From assembly GCA_018883975.1 (NCBI GenBank), contig JAHLFD010000154.1:1-17585 (forward strand): a stretch of 17,585 bases of DNA, given 5' to 3'. Each line of letters starts with the position of its first letter. Within the stretch, counting starts at the first letter, position 1. Source of the stretch: Zhenhengia stercoravium. Its GTDB lineage: Bacteria; Bacillota; Clostridia; Lachnospirales; Cellulosilyticaceae. Shown piece by piece: positions 1 to 8,106 of this stretch. The position numbers were made by a program, and so were the translations under genes. The notes under the pieces were generated by a model. The model searched no databases. It had not been told where the DNA came from and worked only from the letters and a program-made list of their open reading frames with translations.

Positions 1-84
1 GTCTTGTCTTCTGTACCCCAGAGTAAGTACAGTTGGGTCTTCAAAATACGGAATAAATTTTAATAAACGAGCATAGTTGTTCAT
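1..84 (-). CDS. N-terminal fragment of an unknown protein, cut by the left window edge
   Basis: Only the first 28 codons are inside the window. The ATG at 84-82 follows a strong ribosome binding site (AGGGGG, 7 bases upstream), and the frame stays open to base 1. The visible peptide begins MNNYARLLKFIPYFEDPTVL. I do not recognise the family with confidence. The pattern LLKFIPYFE resembles the start of some small DUF proteins of Firmicutes (DUF6508-like is a guess). The 168 bases between this start and the AraC gene are very AT-rich and must contain its promoter, but I see no box that stands out there. Confidence 0.6.
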   Translation of the reverse strand, partial: MNNYARLLKFIPYFEDPTVLTLGYRRQD

Positions 85-251
85 AATTTGTCCCCCTGAT
101 AGCTATTTCAGTATTTTTTTAATCATTTTAACCAAAATTAACACCTTATAATTTTGAATTAGAAGTAATTGTATAAATTATATCAGATAATTTTATAATT
201 TTCATTATTAAAATATAATATTTTTTTAACTTATTTTATGGTAATTATTAT

Positions 252-1043
252 CTAATTCTTTAAATGTCTATAGTTTTTTTTATACTCAGTAGGCGATATG
301 CCAAACTTTTTTTTAAACATTTTTGAGAAATTGAACAAATCATGATATCCTACACTCGTTGCAGCCTCTCCCGGCTTATAATCATATAATCCCATAAGCT
401 CTGCCGCTTTTGTTAATCTAAATTCTACTAAATAAGCTTGAGGAGATTTACCCATCTTCTTTTTAAATATATTGCTGAAATAACTTCTTTCAAGTCCTAA
501 TTTTTCTGCCAAACCTTCTATAGTAATAGGCTTCATATAATTGGCCATAATATAGTTCTTCGCTTTATCGATATAGATGCTCACCGCTTCTTTGTTTTCT
601 CTTTTTCTATCCTCTACCTGTACAAGAAGTTCATAAATTTTACTACAAATATAAAACTCTCTACCTGTTTCAATAAGGTCACTTTCCTTTATCGCTTTAA
701 AAATATACTCTGCTTGAGGGAGCGAAATCACATCTTCCTCAAGACATGTACGAATAGGCAAATCTAGTTCAAATCCTACCCAACAATAATGCCATGGTTC
801 TTTTTGATCAGCTTCATAATAGGTTACTTCAAAAGGATGAATCACAAAGATTTCACCTTGTTTAACATTATAACTACCTCTTGAGCTTTCAAACCTTCCT
901 TTACCAGATAACACATAATGTAATAAATAATAGGGTCTTGTAGCAGGCCCAAATGCATGTCCATTTCTACACTTTTCTTCTCCACATAAAAGTGGCTTAA
1001 TATCTTTAAAAGGATAATCCCTTAATAAAACTTCTTTAATCAT
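252..1043 (-). CDS. AraC-family transcriptional regulator, probable activator of the adjacent alpha-galactosidase gene
   Basis: The protein has 263 residues. The N-terminal part (about 1-150) looks like the AraC cupin sugar-sensing domain: it contains YYLLHYVLSGKG, then GEIFVIHP and a WHYCWVGFE strand. The C-terminal part (about 155-263) is a double helix-turn-helix of the HTH_18 type, with ITIEGLAEKLGLERSYFSNIFKK at 173-195 and GYHDLFNFSKMFKKKFGISPTEY at 232-254. The frame is open further upstream to 1130, but I chose the ATG at 1043 because AGGAGAAG lies just before it and similarity to the family starts there. It is transcribed divergently from melA, as is typical of raffinose/melibiose regulators (MsmR/RafR type). 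Activation of melA in response to an alpha-galactoside is inference. Confidence 0.88.
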   Translation of the reverse strand: MIKEVLLRDYPFKDIKPLLCGEEKCRNGHAFGPATRPYYLLHYVLSGKGRFESSRGSYNVKQGEIFVIHPFEVTYYEADQKEPWHYCWVGFELDLPIRTCLEEDVISLPQAEYIFKAIKESDLIETGREFYICSKIYELLVQVEDRKRENKEAVSIYIDKAKNYIMANYMKPITIEGLAEKLGLERSYFSNIFKKKMGKSPQAYLVEFRLTKAAELMGLYDYKPGEAATSVGYHDLFNFSKMFKKKFGISPTEYKKNYRHLKN

Positions 1044-1128
1044 TTTTCCACTTCTCCTAAATTTATTACAAATTTTATATGTACTTATTAAAACAATACG
1101 AAATAGATGTATCTTAAAGATTACACAC

Positions 1129-1158
1129 ATTATAACAAATTTATCTCACATCATCCAA
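1129..1158 (-). promoter_or_regulatory. Candidate promoter of the AraC-type regulator
   Basis: On the minus strand TATAAT (1134-1129) is preceded, 18 bases upstream, by TTGGAT (1158-1153). This would give a leader of about 80 bases before the start at 1043. The -35 box matches consensus only in its first three bases. Confidence 0.4.
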
Positions 1159-1187
1159 TTACCTATAGTTAATTTTTTTCCTATAAT
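1159..1187 (+). promoter_or_regulatory. Candidate promoter of the melA-like gene
   Basis: A perfect TATAAT at 1182-1187 lies 25 bases before the ATG at 1213. The hexamer 17 bases upstream (TTACCT, 1159-1164) is a poor -35 box, which fits a promoter that needs an activator such as the divergent AraC-type protein. The predicted leader is very short, about 20 bases, with the ribosome binding site AAAGGAAG inside it. Confidence 0.4.
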
Positions 1188-1212
1188 AAATCCAAAGAAA
1201 GGAAGTGTAAAT

Positions 1213-2535
1213 ATGCTTAAAATTACTTTTTTAGGTGCTGGAAGCACTGTTTTTGCTCGTAACGTTCTAGGTGACTGTATGTGTAGTCCTGTACTACGCG
1301 AATGTGAGATTGCACTCTATGACATTGATGCTGAAAGATTAAATGAAAGTCACATGATACTAAATGCTATTAATAAAGGAAAAGGAAATCCTAGTACTAT
1401 TAAAACTTATCTAGGTTTAGATGCTCTAAAAGATGCTTTAAGAGATGCTCACTTTGTAGTGAATGCTATTCAAGTAGGCGGTTATGATCCTTGTACTATT
1501 TTAGACTTTGAAATTCCTAAGAAATATGGTATTCGTCAAACCATAGCGGACACTTTAGGCATTGGAGGCATCATGCGTACCCTTCGTACAATCCCTGTTA
1601 TGGAAACCTTTGCACGCGCTATGGAAGAGGTTTGCCCTGATGCATGGTTCCTGAACTACACCAATCCAATGGCTATGCTTACAGGCTATATGCAACGCTA
1701 TACAAAAATAAAAACTATAGGTCTGTGCCATAGCGTACAAACTTGTAGCCGTGAACTTCTAAAATCTGTAGGTCTAGAAGATAAAATTGAAGGTCGCAAG
1801 GAACTTATAGCAGGTATTAACCATATGGGATGGCTTCTAGAAATCAAAGATAAAGAGGGTAATGACCTCTATCCAGAAATTAAAAAACGTGCCAAAGCTA
1901 AGAATGCTTCTGAAAAACATCACGATATGGTACGTTTTGACTATATGGATAAACTTGGATACTACTGCACAGAATCTAGCGAACATAATTCTGAATACAA
2001 TATGTTCTATATTAAGAGCAAATACCCAGAACTTATTGATGCGTTCAATATTCCTTTAGATGAATACCCTCGTCGCTGTGTTAATCAAATTGCTGGTTGG
2101 GAACATCAACGTGATGACTTACTTGCTCACCCAGTTCTCGAACATAATCGTAGCCAGGAATATGCTTCTTATATCATGGAAGCCCTCGTTACTAATATTC
2201 CTTATAAAATCGGTGGAAACGTACTTAACAAAGGCCATCTCATTGAAAACCTTCCTGAAGATGCCTGCGTGGAAGTGCCTTGTCTAGTAGATAATGCGGG
2301 CATTCATCCTTGCTATGTAGGTAAGCTTCCAGTACAGCTAGCAGCTATGAATATGACTAACATTAATGTTCAACTTCTCACTATAGAAGCTGCTGTTACT
2401 AAAAAGAAAGAACATATCTATCACGCTGCTATGCTAGATCCTCATACAGCTAGTGAACTTTCTATCCCTGATATTATGGCTATGGTAGATGAACTTATAG
2501 AAGCTGAAAAAGATTGGCTTCCTGAATACCACTAA
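1213..2535 (+). CDS. melA: Alpha-galactosidase, glycoside hydrolase family 4
   Basis: This 440-residue cytoplasmic enzyme should hydrolyse alpha-1,6-galactosides such as melibiose or raffinose-type sugars using the NAD+/Mn2+ redox-elimination mechanism of family GH4. The N-terminus has the Rossmann nucleotide-binding motif FLGAGSTVF (6-14). Further family motifs are QVGGYDP (87-93), the ADTLGIGGIMRTLRTIP stretch (112-128), NYTNPMAM (148-155), GLCHSVQ (170-176, Cys172 being the likely metal ligand) and GINHMGW (201-207). GLCHSVQ with NPMAM and a C-terminal YHAAMLDPHTA is the pattern of E. coli MelA (about 450 residues), and from memory the two align along their whole length. Other GH4 specificities (alpha-glucosidase, alpha-galacturonidase) are less likely. 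The start has AAAGGAAG upstream. The gene is monocistronic, ending at a strong terminator, and sits beside Leloir-pathway genes that would use the galactose released. No secretion signal is seen, so an importer encoded elsewhere is expected. Confidence 0.93.
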   Translation: MLKITFLGAGSTVFARNVLGDCMCSPVLRECEIALYDIDAERLNESHMILNAINKGKGNPSTIKTYLGLDALKDALRDAHFVVNAIQVGGYDPCTILDFEIPKKYGIRQTIADTLGIGGIMRTLRTIPVMETFARAMEEVCPDAWFLNYTNPMAMLTGYMQRYTKIKTIGLCHSVQTCSRELLKSVGLEDKIEGRKELIAGINHMGWLLEIKDKEGNDLYPEIKKRAKAKNASEKHHDMVRFDYMDKLGYYCTESSEHNSEYNMFYIKSKYPELIDAFNIPLDEYPRRCVNQIAGWEHQRDDLLAHPVLEHNRSQEYASYIMEALVTNIPYKIGGNVLNKGHLIENLPEDACVEVPCLVDNAGIHPCYVGKLPVQLAAMNMTNINVQLLTIEAAVTKKKEHIYHAAMLDPHTASELSIPDIMAMVDELIEAEKDWLPEYH

Positions 2536-2544
2536 TCTTCCAAA

Positions 2545-2592
2545 TAAAAAAGGGAGGATTGCAAAATAAAATTTGCAATCCTCCCTTTTTTA
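2545..2592. terminator. Bidirectional terminator between melA and galM
   Basis: A perfect 21-bp stem (2545-2565 with 2572-2592) encloses a 6-base loop. The outer arms are six A and six T, so it works as a U-tailed terminator in both directions. It separates the convergent melA and galR-galM units. Confidence 0.93.
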
Positions 2593-2614
2593 TTTCTATA
2601 TTATAAGATACGCT

Positions 2615-3652
2615 TTACCACTCAAATTTAAAGCAACTTTCCTTTTCATACTTTTCTCCTGCTCTTAAGATGCTATCTTCTATAAAGCAGTCTTCATATC
2701 CAATAGGTAAACTCTGAGTCTCGAAACAGATTCCCATTCTTACTTTAGCCATTTCACCATTTTGTAAGTACTTTGGATCATCTGCAAAGTTCATACTATA
2801 AATCACTACTACTTTTTGATCTGTTGTTACATACATACGCCTTCTAGAAATAGGGTCCTCGTAAACAACTGCCTGCTTACTTCCTTCACGTAATACCCAT
2901 GGATGATCATAGCCTGATTGAAGTTTTGTACATTCTTCATCAATTTGTGCGCCTATACACTTTAAGTTATTAAAATTAAATGCATCTACATCTTTTACCG
3001 ATAAAAGTTTTCCTGTAGGAATCGAAGCTTCATCGAGTTGTGCGATATAATCGCTACATACTTGTAAGTTATGCATGGTAACAGGCGCTTTTACATCTCC
3101 TGATAAATTGAAGTAACTGTGATTTGTTAAGTTAACTAATGTATCTTCATCACTTACTGCTTTATAATGTATTTTTAATTCATTAGATTCTGTTAATGTA
3201 TAAGTTACTTCAACTTGTACGTTACCTGGATACCCTTCTTCTAAATGGGTACTTACATAAGATAAACTAACACCTACTGCATCTGCGTGCTCGAAAGTTT
3301 CTACATTCCAAACTTTCTTATTAAAGCCTTCTAACCCACCATGAAGATTGTTTTCTCCATTATTAACTGGCAATTTATAAACTTTGTCATTGAGTGTAAA
3401 TCTAGCTCCGCCAATACGTCCTGCTGTACGTCCTATAAGAGCTCCAAAACATGCTCCATCTTCTAAATAATCTTCTAAATTTCTATATCCTAATACTACA
3501 TTTTCTATATTACCCTTAGCATCAGGTACCATAATCTTTGTAATGATACCACCTAAGCTCAAAATTTCTACACTCATTTGCTGTGTATTTGTTAAGGTTA
3601 TCTTTTGTGCCTGTTTAGATCCTACCTCAATAGCTTCTCTATTTAATCGCAT
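2615..3652 (-). CDS. galM: Aldose 1-epimerase (galactose mutarotase)
   Basis: The 345-residue cytoplasmic enzyme interconverts alpha and beta anomers of galactose, supplying alpha-D-galactose to GalK. Family motifs are present in order: GRTAGRI (74-80), NNLHGG (101-106) with His104, LTNHSYFNLSG (175-185) with the general acid His178, GYDHPWVL (247-254) with the substrate-binding Asp249, and FETQSLPIGYED near 310-321 with the general base Glu311. The length is typical of GalM. The start ATG at 3652 lies four bases after the galR stop, and its ribosome binding site (GGTGAG) overlaps that stop, so the two genes form one operon with coupled translation. In many Firmicutes galM sits with galK and galT as here. 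Confidence 0.95.
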   Translation of the reverse strand: MRLNREAIEVGSKQAQKITLTNTQQMSVEILSLGGIITKIMVPDAKGNIENVVLGYRNLEDYLEDGACFGALIGRTAGRIGGARFTLNDKVYKLPVNNGENNLHGGLEGFNKKVWNVETFEHADAVGVSLSYVSTHLEEGYPGNVQVEVTYTLTESNELKIHYKAVSDEDTLVNLTNHSYFNLSGDVKAPVTMHNLQVCSDYIAQLDEASIPTGKLLSVKDVDAFNFNNLKCIGAQIDEECTKLQSGYDHPWVLREGSKQAVVYEDPISRRRMYVTTDQKVVVIYSMNFADDPKYLQNGEMAKVRMGICFETQSLPIGYEDCFIEDSILRAGEKYEKESCFKFEW

Positions 3653-3656
3653 CTTC

Positions 3657-4637
3657 TCACCTCACACTATCTCTTTGAATAAGAGCAGTTGGAATTGTTA
3701 CTTTCTTATGCAAACTTCTCCCTGTTGTAAGTTGTTCAATCAAAAGCTCGACCCCTGTTTCAGCCATAAATTCTGTATAAACTTTAACTGTTGTAAGCGC
3801 TGGTGTTAAAAATTGTGCTGTTTTAATATCGTCAAAACCTAAAATACTTATATCTTCTGGAATAGAAAGTCCTGCATCAAATATAGCCTTATAAGCTCCT
3901 ATAGCCATAGGATCACTAGCAATAAAAACAGCAGTTGGTCTATCTTTTTCTTTTAGTAGTTTACCCATAAGACGGTGTCCATCTTCATAAGTAAAACTTC
4001 CTTTTAAAACCCATTTCTCTTTTACAGCTTCTTTTTGTGCCATCCATTTTCTATAGGCTATTTCCCTACAGTCATCTAGTTTCTGCTTATCTTTATTAAT
4101 GAATTCTTCTCCACCAATAAAGGCTATTTTTTTATGTCCAAGCTTTTCTAAATAGTTTAAAGCTTCTTCTACCCCACCCTCATAATCTGCAATAACACTA
4201 TCATAACGCTTTGGTGCAGGTGAACAATCTAAAAATACAATATGTGACGAAAGAGCTTCTATTTCTTTAATATCCTCTTCACCAAACTTACCAATTGCCA
4301 CCAGTCCATCAATTACTTTTTCTTCATTTAAATGATTAATATTGACGTACTGTACGTCAAGTTCCTGACATTTCTTCTCTACTGCCAATCTAATAGACAA
4401 ATAGTAAGGGTCCCCCACCTCTTCTTTTTGACTATACCAATTTGCAATACCTATTGTATACTGTTTTGATTTAGATCTACGTGTTCGTGTAGGCGTGTAA
4501 TTTAAGGCTTCTGCAGTTTCAAAAATCTTCTTTCTTGTCTCTTCTGACACACTCATATTCTGGTCAAAATTAAGTACACGGGAAACTGTAGCTACACATA
4601 CACCTACCTGAGCCGCGATGTCTTTAATAGTTGCCAT
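3657..4637 (-). CDS. galR: LacI-family transcriptional regulator, probable galactose repressor
   Basis: The protein has 326 residues. The first 50 or so form a LacI-type helix-turn-helix with hinge (MATIKDIAAQVGVCVATVSRVLN, then a YTP(T)RTRRSK linker). The rest is a periplasmic-binding-protein-like sensor domain, with typical elements DGLVAIG (about 109-115), KKIAFIGG, TAVFIASDPMAIGAYKA and EDISILGFDDI. It is divergent from galK-galT and cotranscribed with galM, the standard arrangement for a local GalR. It probably represses galK-galT and its own operon in the absence of galactose by binding the palindromic region upstream of galK. The gene symbol rests on context, since LacI-family sequence alone does not fix the ligand. 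The start is the natural family start, MATIKDIA. Its upstream ribosome binding site (AGAGGTATAT) is weak, which fits a low-level repressor. Confidence 0.88.
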   Translation of the reverse strand: MATIKDIAAQVGVCVATVSRVLNFDQNMSVSEETRKKIFETAEALNYTPTRTRRSKSKQYTIGIANWYSQKEEVGDPYYLSIRLAVEKKCQELDVQYVNINHLNEEKVIDGLVAIGKFGEEDIKEIEALSSHIVFLDCSPAPKRYDSVIADYEGGVEEALNYLEKLGHKKIAFIGGEEFINKDKQKLDDCREIAYRKWMAQKEAVKEKWVLKGSFTYEDGHRLMGKLLKEKDRPTAVFIASDPMAIGAYKAIFDAGLSIPEDISILGFDDIKTAQFLTPALTTVKVYTEFMAETGVELLIEQLTTGRSLHKKVTIPTALIQRDSVR

Positions 4638-4703
4638 ATATACCTCTTCTCTAATTTACTCTTTTTTACTTTTAGTATATTACATTCTTACTAGTCTTTC
4701 AAT

Positions 4704-4733
4704 ATTATATTTTTTATTCTTAAGTAAAATAAA
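4704..4733 (-). promoter_or_regulatory. galR: Candidate promoter of galR-galM
   Basis: On the minus strand TATAAT (4709-4704) lies 18 bases from TTTATT (4733-4728). The -35 is weak and falls inside the left arm of the palindrome described for the galR/galK region, which suggests autoregulation. Confidence 0.35.
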
Positions 4734-4769
4734 CATAATTTTTTACTAAAAATGTTGATTTATTTTACT
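4723..4769. promoter_or_regulatory. Three-part symmetric palindrome between galR and galK, candidate GalR operator region
   Basis: Arm AGTAAAATAAA (4723-4733) is repeated inverted as TTTATTTTACT (4759-4769). A separate odd-centred palindrome TTTTTACTAAAAA (4740-4752) lies between them, and all parts share the same centre, base 4746. The right arm falls in the spacer of the galK promoter and the left arm in the likely galR promoter. This layout is what a repressor acting on both divergent promoters would need. Assignment to GalR is inference. Confidence 0.55.
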
Positions 4770-4782
4770 ATTTTAATATAAT
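4755..4782 (+). promoter_or_regulatory. galK: Promoter of galK-galT
   Basis: TTGATT (4755-4760) and a perfect TATAAT (4777-4782) are separated by 16 bases. The spacer contains the TATTTTACT part of the operator candidate's right arm, so a bound repressor would block polymerase. Confidence 0.6.
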
Positions 4783-4816
4783 TAAATTATATTCTAATAT
4801 TTCAAGGAGGATTCTT

Positions 4817-6004
4817 ATGCACGTAGTGACCATGAAGCAAGAATTCATCAAACTTTTTGACCACGCGCCTGAGCATGCATACTTTGCCCCCGGCCGTATC
4901 AATCTTATTGGAGAACATATTGATTACAATGGTGGTCTTGTTTTCCCTGCGCCTATTACACTTGGTACTTATGCACTCGTAAGTAGACGCGATGATACAT
5001 TAGTAAAAGCTTATTCTATGAATTTTAAAGATCTTGGCCTTATTACTTTTGATTTAAACAACCTTACCTACGATCCAGCACATGACTGGGTAAATTACAT
5101 CAAAGGTGTGGCTAAAATGCTTGCTGAAGAAGGCACTCCTGTTCCTTCAGGACTTAATCTTGTAGTATTCGGAGATATTCCTAACGGTTCAGGCCTTTCT
5201 TCTTCTGCTTCGCTTGAAATGCTTACAACTTATATCTTTAAAGATTTATTTAATTTTAATTTATCCCCTGTAGATTCTGCCCTTTTAGGTAAAAAAGTAG
5301 AAAATCTTTATATCGGTGTAAATAGTGGTATCATGGATCAATTTGCCATAGCTTTAGGTAAAAAAGATCATGCAGTTTTACTAAACTGTGAAAATTTAGA
5401 TTATGGATATTTCCCAATAAAGCTCGAAGATCATTGTATAGTTATTATGAATACTAATAAACGTCGTGAACTTGCCGACTCTAAGTACAATGAACGCCGC
5501 AGTGAATGTGAAAGCGCTCTTTCTAAACTCCAAACTGTCTTAAATGCACCTAACTTATGCTCTATAGTGCTTGCTGACTTAGAAGCTCATAAAAACCTTT
5601 TAACAGAAGTCGAATACCGCAGAGCACATCACGTTATTACAGAAAATGAACGTGTTAAACAAGCAACTGAATGCTTAAAAGCTAACAACTTAGAAGAATT
5701 CGGTAAACTTCTTAATGCTTCTCATACTTCTCTTTGCCATGACTATGAGGTAACAGGCAAAGAACTTGATGCACTCGTTGAAGCAGCATGGGAAGCGCCT
5801 GGTATTGTAGGTGCACGTATGACAGGTGCTGGATTCGGTGGCTGTAGTTTAGCTATCGTAGAAAAAGACTCTGCTGAAGCCTTTACTAAATATGTAGGTG
5901 CTAAATATGTAGATGCTATCGGTTATGAGGCTTCCTTCTACATCGCATCTATCGGTGATGGTCCTACTTGCATTCAAATGGAAGGAGATGAGGCACATGT
6001 CTAA
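4817..6004 (+). CDS. galK: Galactokinase
   Basis: The 395-residue GHMP-family kinase phosphorylates alpha-D-galactose with ATP to galactose 1-phosphate in the cytoplasm, the first committed step of the Leloir pathway. The three hallmark motifs are present: the galactokinase signature APGRINLIGEHIDYNGG (24-40), the ATP-binding loop IPNGSGLSSSASLE (121-134) and ARMTGAGFGGC (333-343). The catalytic Asp is Asp174 in GIMDQF. One small departure is Ile at position 35 where most galactokinases have Thr (GEHTDYN). The start ATG is preceded by a consensus AAGGAGG. The gene overlaps galT by 8 bases, so the two are translationally coupled. Confidence 0.97.
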   Translation: MHVVTMKQEFIKLFDHAPEHAYFAPGRINLIGEHIDYNGGLVFPAPITLGTYALVSRRDDTLVKAYSMNFKDLGLITFDLNNLTYDPAHDWVNYIKGVAKMLAEEGTPVPSGLNLVVFGDIPNGSGLSSSASLEMLTTYIFKDLFNFNLSPVDSALLGKKVENLYIGVNSGIMDQFAIALGKKDHAVLLNCENLDYGYFPIKLEDHCIVIMNTNKRRELADSKYNERRSECESALSKLQTVLNAPNLCSIVLADLEAHKNLLTEVEYRRAHHVITENERVKQATECLKANNLEEFGKLLNASHTSLCHDYEVTGKELDALVEAAWEAPGIVGARMTGAGFGGCSLAIVEKDSAEAFTKYVGAKYVDAIGYEASFYIASIGDGPTCIQMEGDEAHV

Positions 6005-7478
6005 CCTTTTCTCTCTTGTAGATAGACTTATTGTGCTTTCTCTAGATGCAAACCTTATAGAGGAAACAGACATTCAGTACGTACGTAATCGTATCCTTGC
6101 TGAATTTGGTGAACTGAGCTACGAGGAAACTGAAGAAGCTACAGGTACTCTTTATGATACATTAGATGCACTTTCTGACTTAGCCATGCAAAAAGAACTT
6201 ATTGGCGATACATTAGCAGAAAAAGATATCTTTACTTCTCGTCTTATGAATCTTTTCCTAGATAAACCTTCTGTAGTTAATGCTAAGTTCTTTGAACACT
6301 ACGCTCATTCACCAGAAGAAGCTACAAACTACTTCTATGCTATGAGTCAGGCTTCTAACTATATTAAAATGAACCGCATTGCTAAAAATAAGCAATTTAC
6401 AACACCTTCTCCTTACGGTCCTATTGAGATTACTATCAATTTATCTAAACCTGAAAAAGACCCTAAGCAGATTGCAGCAGAAAAACTTCTTGCAAGCAGT
6501 AGTTACCCAACTTGCCTGCTTTGTACTGAGAATGAAGGCTTCGAAGGTACACTTAAGCAACCTGATCGTGCTAACCATCGTATGATTCGCCTTGCTATTA
6601 ATAATGGTGACTGGATGCTTCAATATTCTCCTTACCTTTACTACAACGAGCACTGCATCCTTTTATCAGCAAACCATACGCCAATGCAAGTAACTGGGGA
6701 AACTTTCTACACCTTACTTGGCTTTACCAAACAGTTCCCTCATTATTTCATAGGTTCAAATGCAGATCTTCCTATTGTAGGTGGCTCTATTCTTTCTCAT
6801 GAGCATTACCAAGGCGGGCACTACACCTTCCCTATGGATCATGCTACAACACTCTTTAACTTTACACCTAATGAATACCCAAATGTAGAAGGGCATGTCC
6901 TTAACTGGCCTCTTTCTACACTTGAACTCACAAGCACTTCTCTTAGTGACTTAGCAGAGTGTAGCAATATGATTTTAAAACTTTGGCGTAATTATAGTGA
7001 TGAGAGTCTTGGTATTCTCTCTCATACTGGAGATACACCTCACAACACCATTACACCAATTTGCAAACGTCAAGGTGATAAATATGTTATGCGCCTTGTA
7101 CTTCGCAACAACCGTACAAATGATGAACATCCTCTAGGTATCTTCCATGCCCACGAAGATGTACACCATATTAAAAAAGAAAATATAGGCCTTATTGAAG
7201 TAATGGGTCTTGCAATCTTGCCAGCGAGACTTCTTACTGAATTAGAAACGATTAAAGCTTATATCTTATCTGAATCCCAAGATGTTCCTCCATATCATAA
7301 AGCTTGGGCAGATATGCTTAAAGAAAAGTACATACCAGATACTAATTTAGACGATTATATCACAGCAGCACTTGGAGATAAGTTTGTTCAAGTACTTGAA
7401 CACTGTGGCGTATACAAATTAACTAATGAAGGTTTAGTTGGCCTTAAAAAATTCCTTAGCAACTTTGCAACATTATAA
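5997..7478 (+). CDS. galT: Galactose-1-phosphate uridylyltransferase, class II
   Basis: The 493-residue enzyme transfers UMP from UDP-glucose to galactose 1-phosphate, the second Leloir step. It belongs to the long Firmicutes-type class II (about 490-510 residues), unrelated in overall length to the 350-residue class I GalT. Supporting motifs are the SPYGPIEITINLSKP stretch (138-152), CLLCTENEGFEG (173-184), and HEHYQGGHYTFPM (268-280), which holds the histidine region that carries the uridylyl intermediate. The frame is open upstream inside galK, but the ATG at 5997 was chosen because GGAAGGAG ends 9 bases before it. The ATG at 5988 has no spacing from that site. galT ends just before a hairpin terminator. 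UDP-galactose 4-epimerase, needed to close the cycle, is not in the window. Confidence 0.96.
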   Translation: MSNLFSLVDRLIVLSLDANLIEETDIQYVRNRILAEFGELSYEETEEATGTLYDTLDALSDLAMQKELIGDTLAEKDIFTSRLMNLFLDKPSVVNAKFFEHYAHSPEEATNYFYAMSQASNYIKMNRIAKNKQFTTPSPYGPIEITINLSKPEKDPKQIAAEKLLASSSYPTCLLCTENEGFEGTLKQPDRANHRMIRLAINNGDWMLQYSPYLYYNEHCILLSANHTPMQVTGETFYTLLGFTKQFPHYFIGSNADLPIVGGSILSHEHYQGGHYTFPMDHATTLFNFTPNEYPNVEGHVLNWPLSTLELTSTSLSDLAECSNMILKLWRNYSDESLGILSHTGDTPHNTITPICKRQGDKYVMRLVLRNNRTNDEHPLGIFHAHEDVHHIKKENIGLIEVMGLAILPARLLTELETIKAYILSESQDVPPYHKAWADMLKEKYIPDTNLDDYITAALGDKFVQVLEHCGVYKLTNEGLVGLKKFLSNFATL

Positions 7479-7489
7479 ATCGGACATAC

Positions 7490-7525
7490 AAAAACTGCTG
7501 TAAATATATATTACAGCAGTTTTTT
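7490..7525. terminator. Bidirectional terminator after galT
   Basis: A 14-bp perfect stem (7490-7503 with 7511-7524) has a 7-base loop. T-rich sequence follows on the plus strand and the A5 of the left arm gives T5 on the minus strand. The right arm touches the stop codon of the convergent gene that ends at 7524, so it can serve both genes. Confidence 0.9.
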
Positions 7526-7997
7526 ATTCATCTGATTCCATAATCCCTTTAAGATAACTTTCTAAATTTAAGACAATGTACTCTGTATTACCATGTATTT
7601 CTTGATAAGGCAACGTTTCATCATCTATATAAATATAGCCATCTCGTGTTAAGTACATTCTTTGAAATAGAGTTTCTCCCTTTACCAAATATTCAATATC
7701 AATCGTATAGTACCTCCCATCTGGTGAACTATGATATTTTTTGTCCCATACTTTACAATACTTAAACGCCTCCATCAATGCTGCTATTTCTTCAAACTGT
7801 TCTTGATGAATAGCAATCGTTTCAGAAGCTGGTGTTCCCCTATCCCACCATGTTACACGTACGATACAGTTTATAATCTCTGTCTCCTCCTCAATATGAT
7901 TCATTTTCTCAAAGGTCACAGGCCTAGTCATTATAAAGAAACCTATAACCATTATCCCTAGTACAAAAGCTGGCCAATATCGTACTTTCTTATCCAC
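7524..7997 (-). CDS. Small membrane-anchored protein of unknown function
   Basis: I do not recognise a family. The 157-residue product has one hydrophobic segment at about residues 7-26 (YWPAFVLGIMVIGFFIM) preceded by a DKKVR basic stretch, which predicts an N-terminal signal anchor. The rest, outside the membrane, is a soluble domain of about 130 residues rich in acidic and aromatic residues, with WDRGTPASETIAIHQEQFEE, a WDKKYHSSPDGRYYTIDIEY stretch and a YLTRDGYIYIDD turn, which suggests a small beta-rich fold. I chose the GTG at 7997 because GGGGGAG ends about 6 bases before it. The frame extends to a TTG at 8012, which overlaps that ribosome binding site. It converges on galT and shares its terminator. 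Nothing links it to galactose metabolism. Confidence 0.72.
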   Translation of the reverse strand: MDKKVRYWPAFVLGIMVIGFFIMTRPVTFEKMNHIEEETEIINCIVRVTWWDRGTPASETIAIHQEQFEEIAALMEAFKYCKVWDKKYHSSPDGRYYTIDIEYLVKGETLFQRMYLTRDGYIYIDDETLPYQEIHGNTEYIVLNLESYLKGIMESDE

Positions 7998-8042
7998 ACA
8001 CTCTCCCCCCAAGCTTTAATTTATCTCTAAAACCTAGTTCTC

Positions 8043-8105
8043 TTACCAGTATTTATATTCTATTTCCTCGTCAGTTATTTCATTTAACCTGACTCTTTCC
8101 CCCAT
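8043..8105 (-). CDS. Candidate 20-residue small ORF upstream of the membrane-anchored protein
   Basis: ATG at 8105 follows GAGGGAG at good spacing and encodes an acidic 20-residue peptide (MGERVRLNEI then TDEEIEYKYW) ending at TAA 8043. It lies 45 bases upstream of the GTG start at 7997 on the same strand, so it could be the first cistron or a leader peptide. One base upstream of its ATG ends another tiny frame (8107-8181), described separately. Such short frames occur by chance, and only the good ribosome binding site supports this one. Confidence 0.28.
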   Translation of the reverse strand: MGERVRLNEITDEEIEYKYW

Positions 8106-8106
8106 T

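Noticed and set aside
1044..1130. N-terminal extension of the AraC-type regulator by 29 residues
   Set aside because: The AGGAGAAG site and the start of the cupin domain point to the ATG at 1043, and the extension spans the likely leader region downstream of the TATAAT at 1134-1129.
1862..2287. Two plus-strand frames inside the alpha-galactosidase gene
   Set aside because: They are shifted-frame shadows within a continuous, fully motif-supported GH4 gene.
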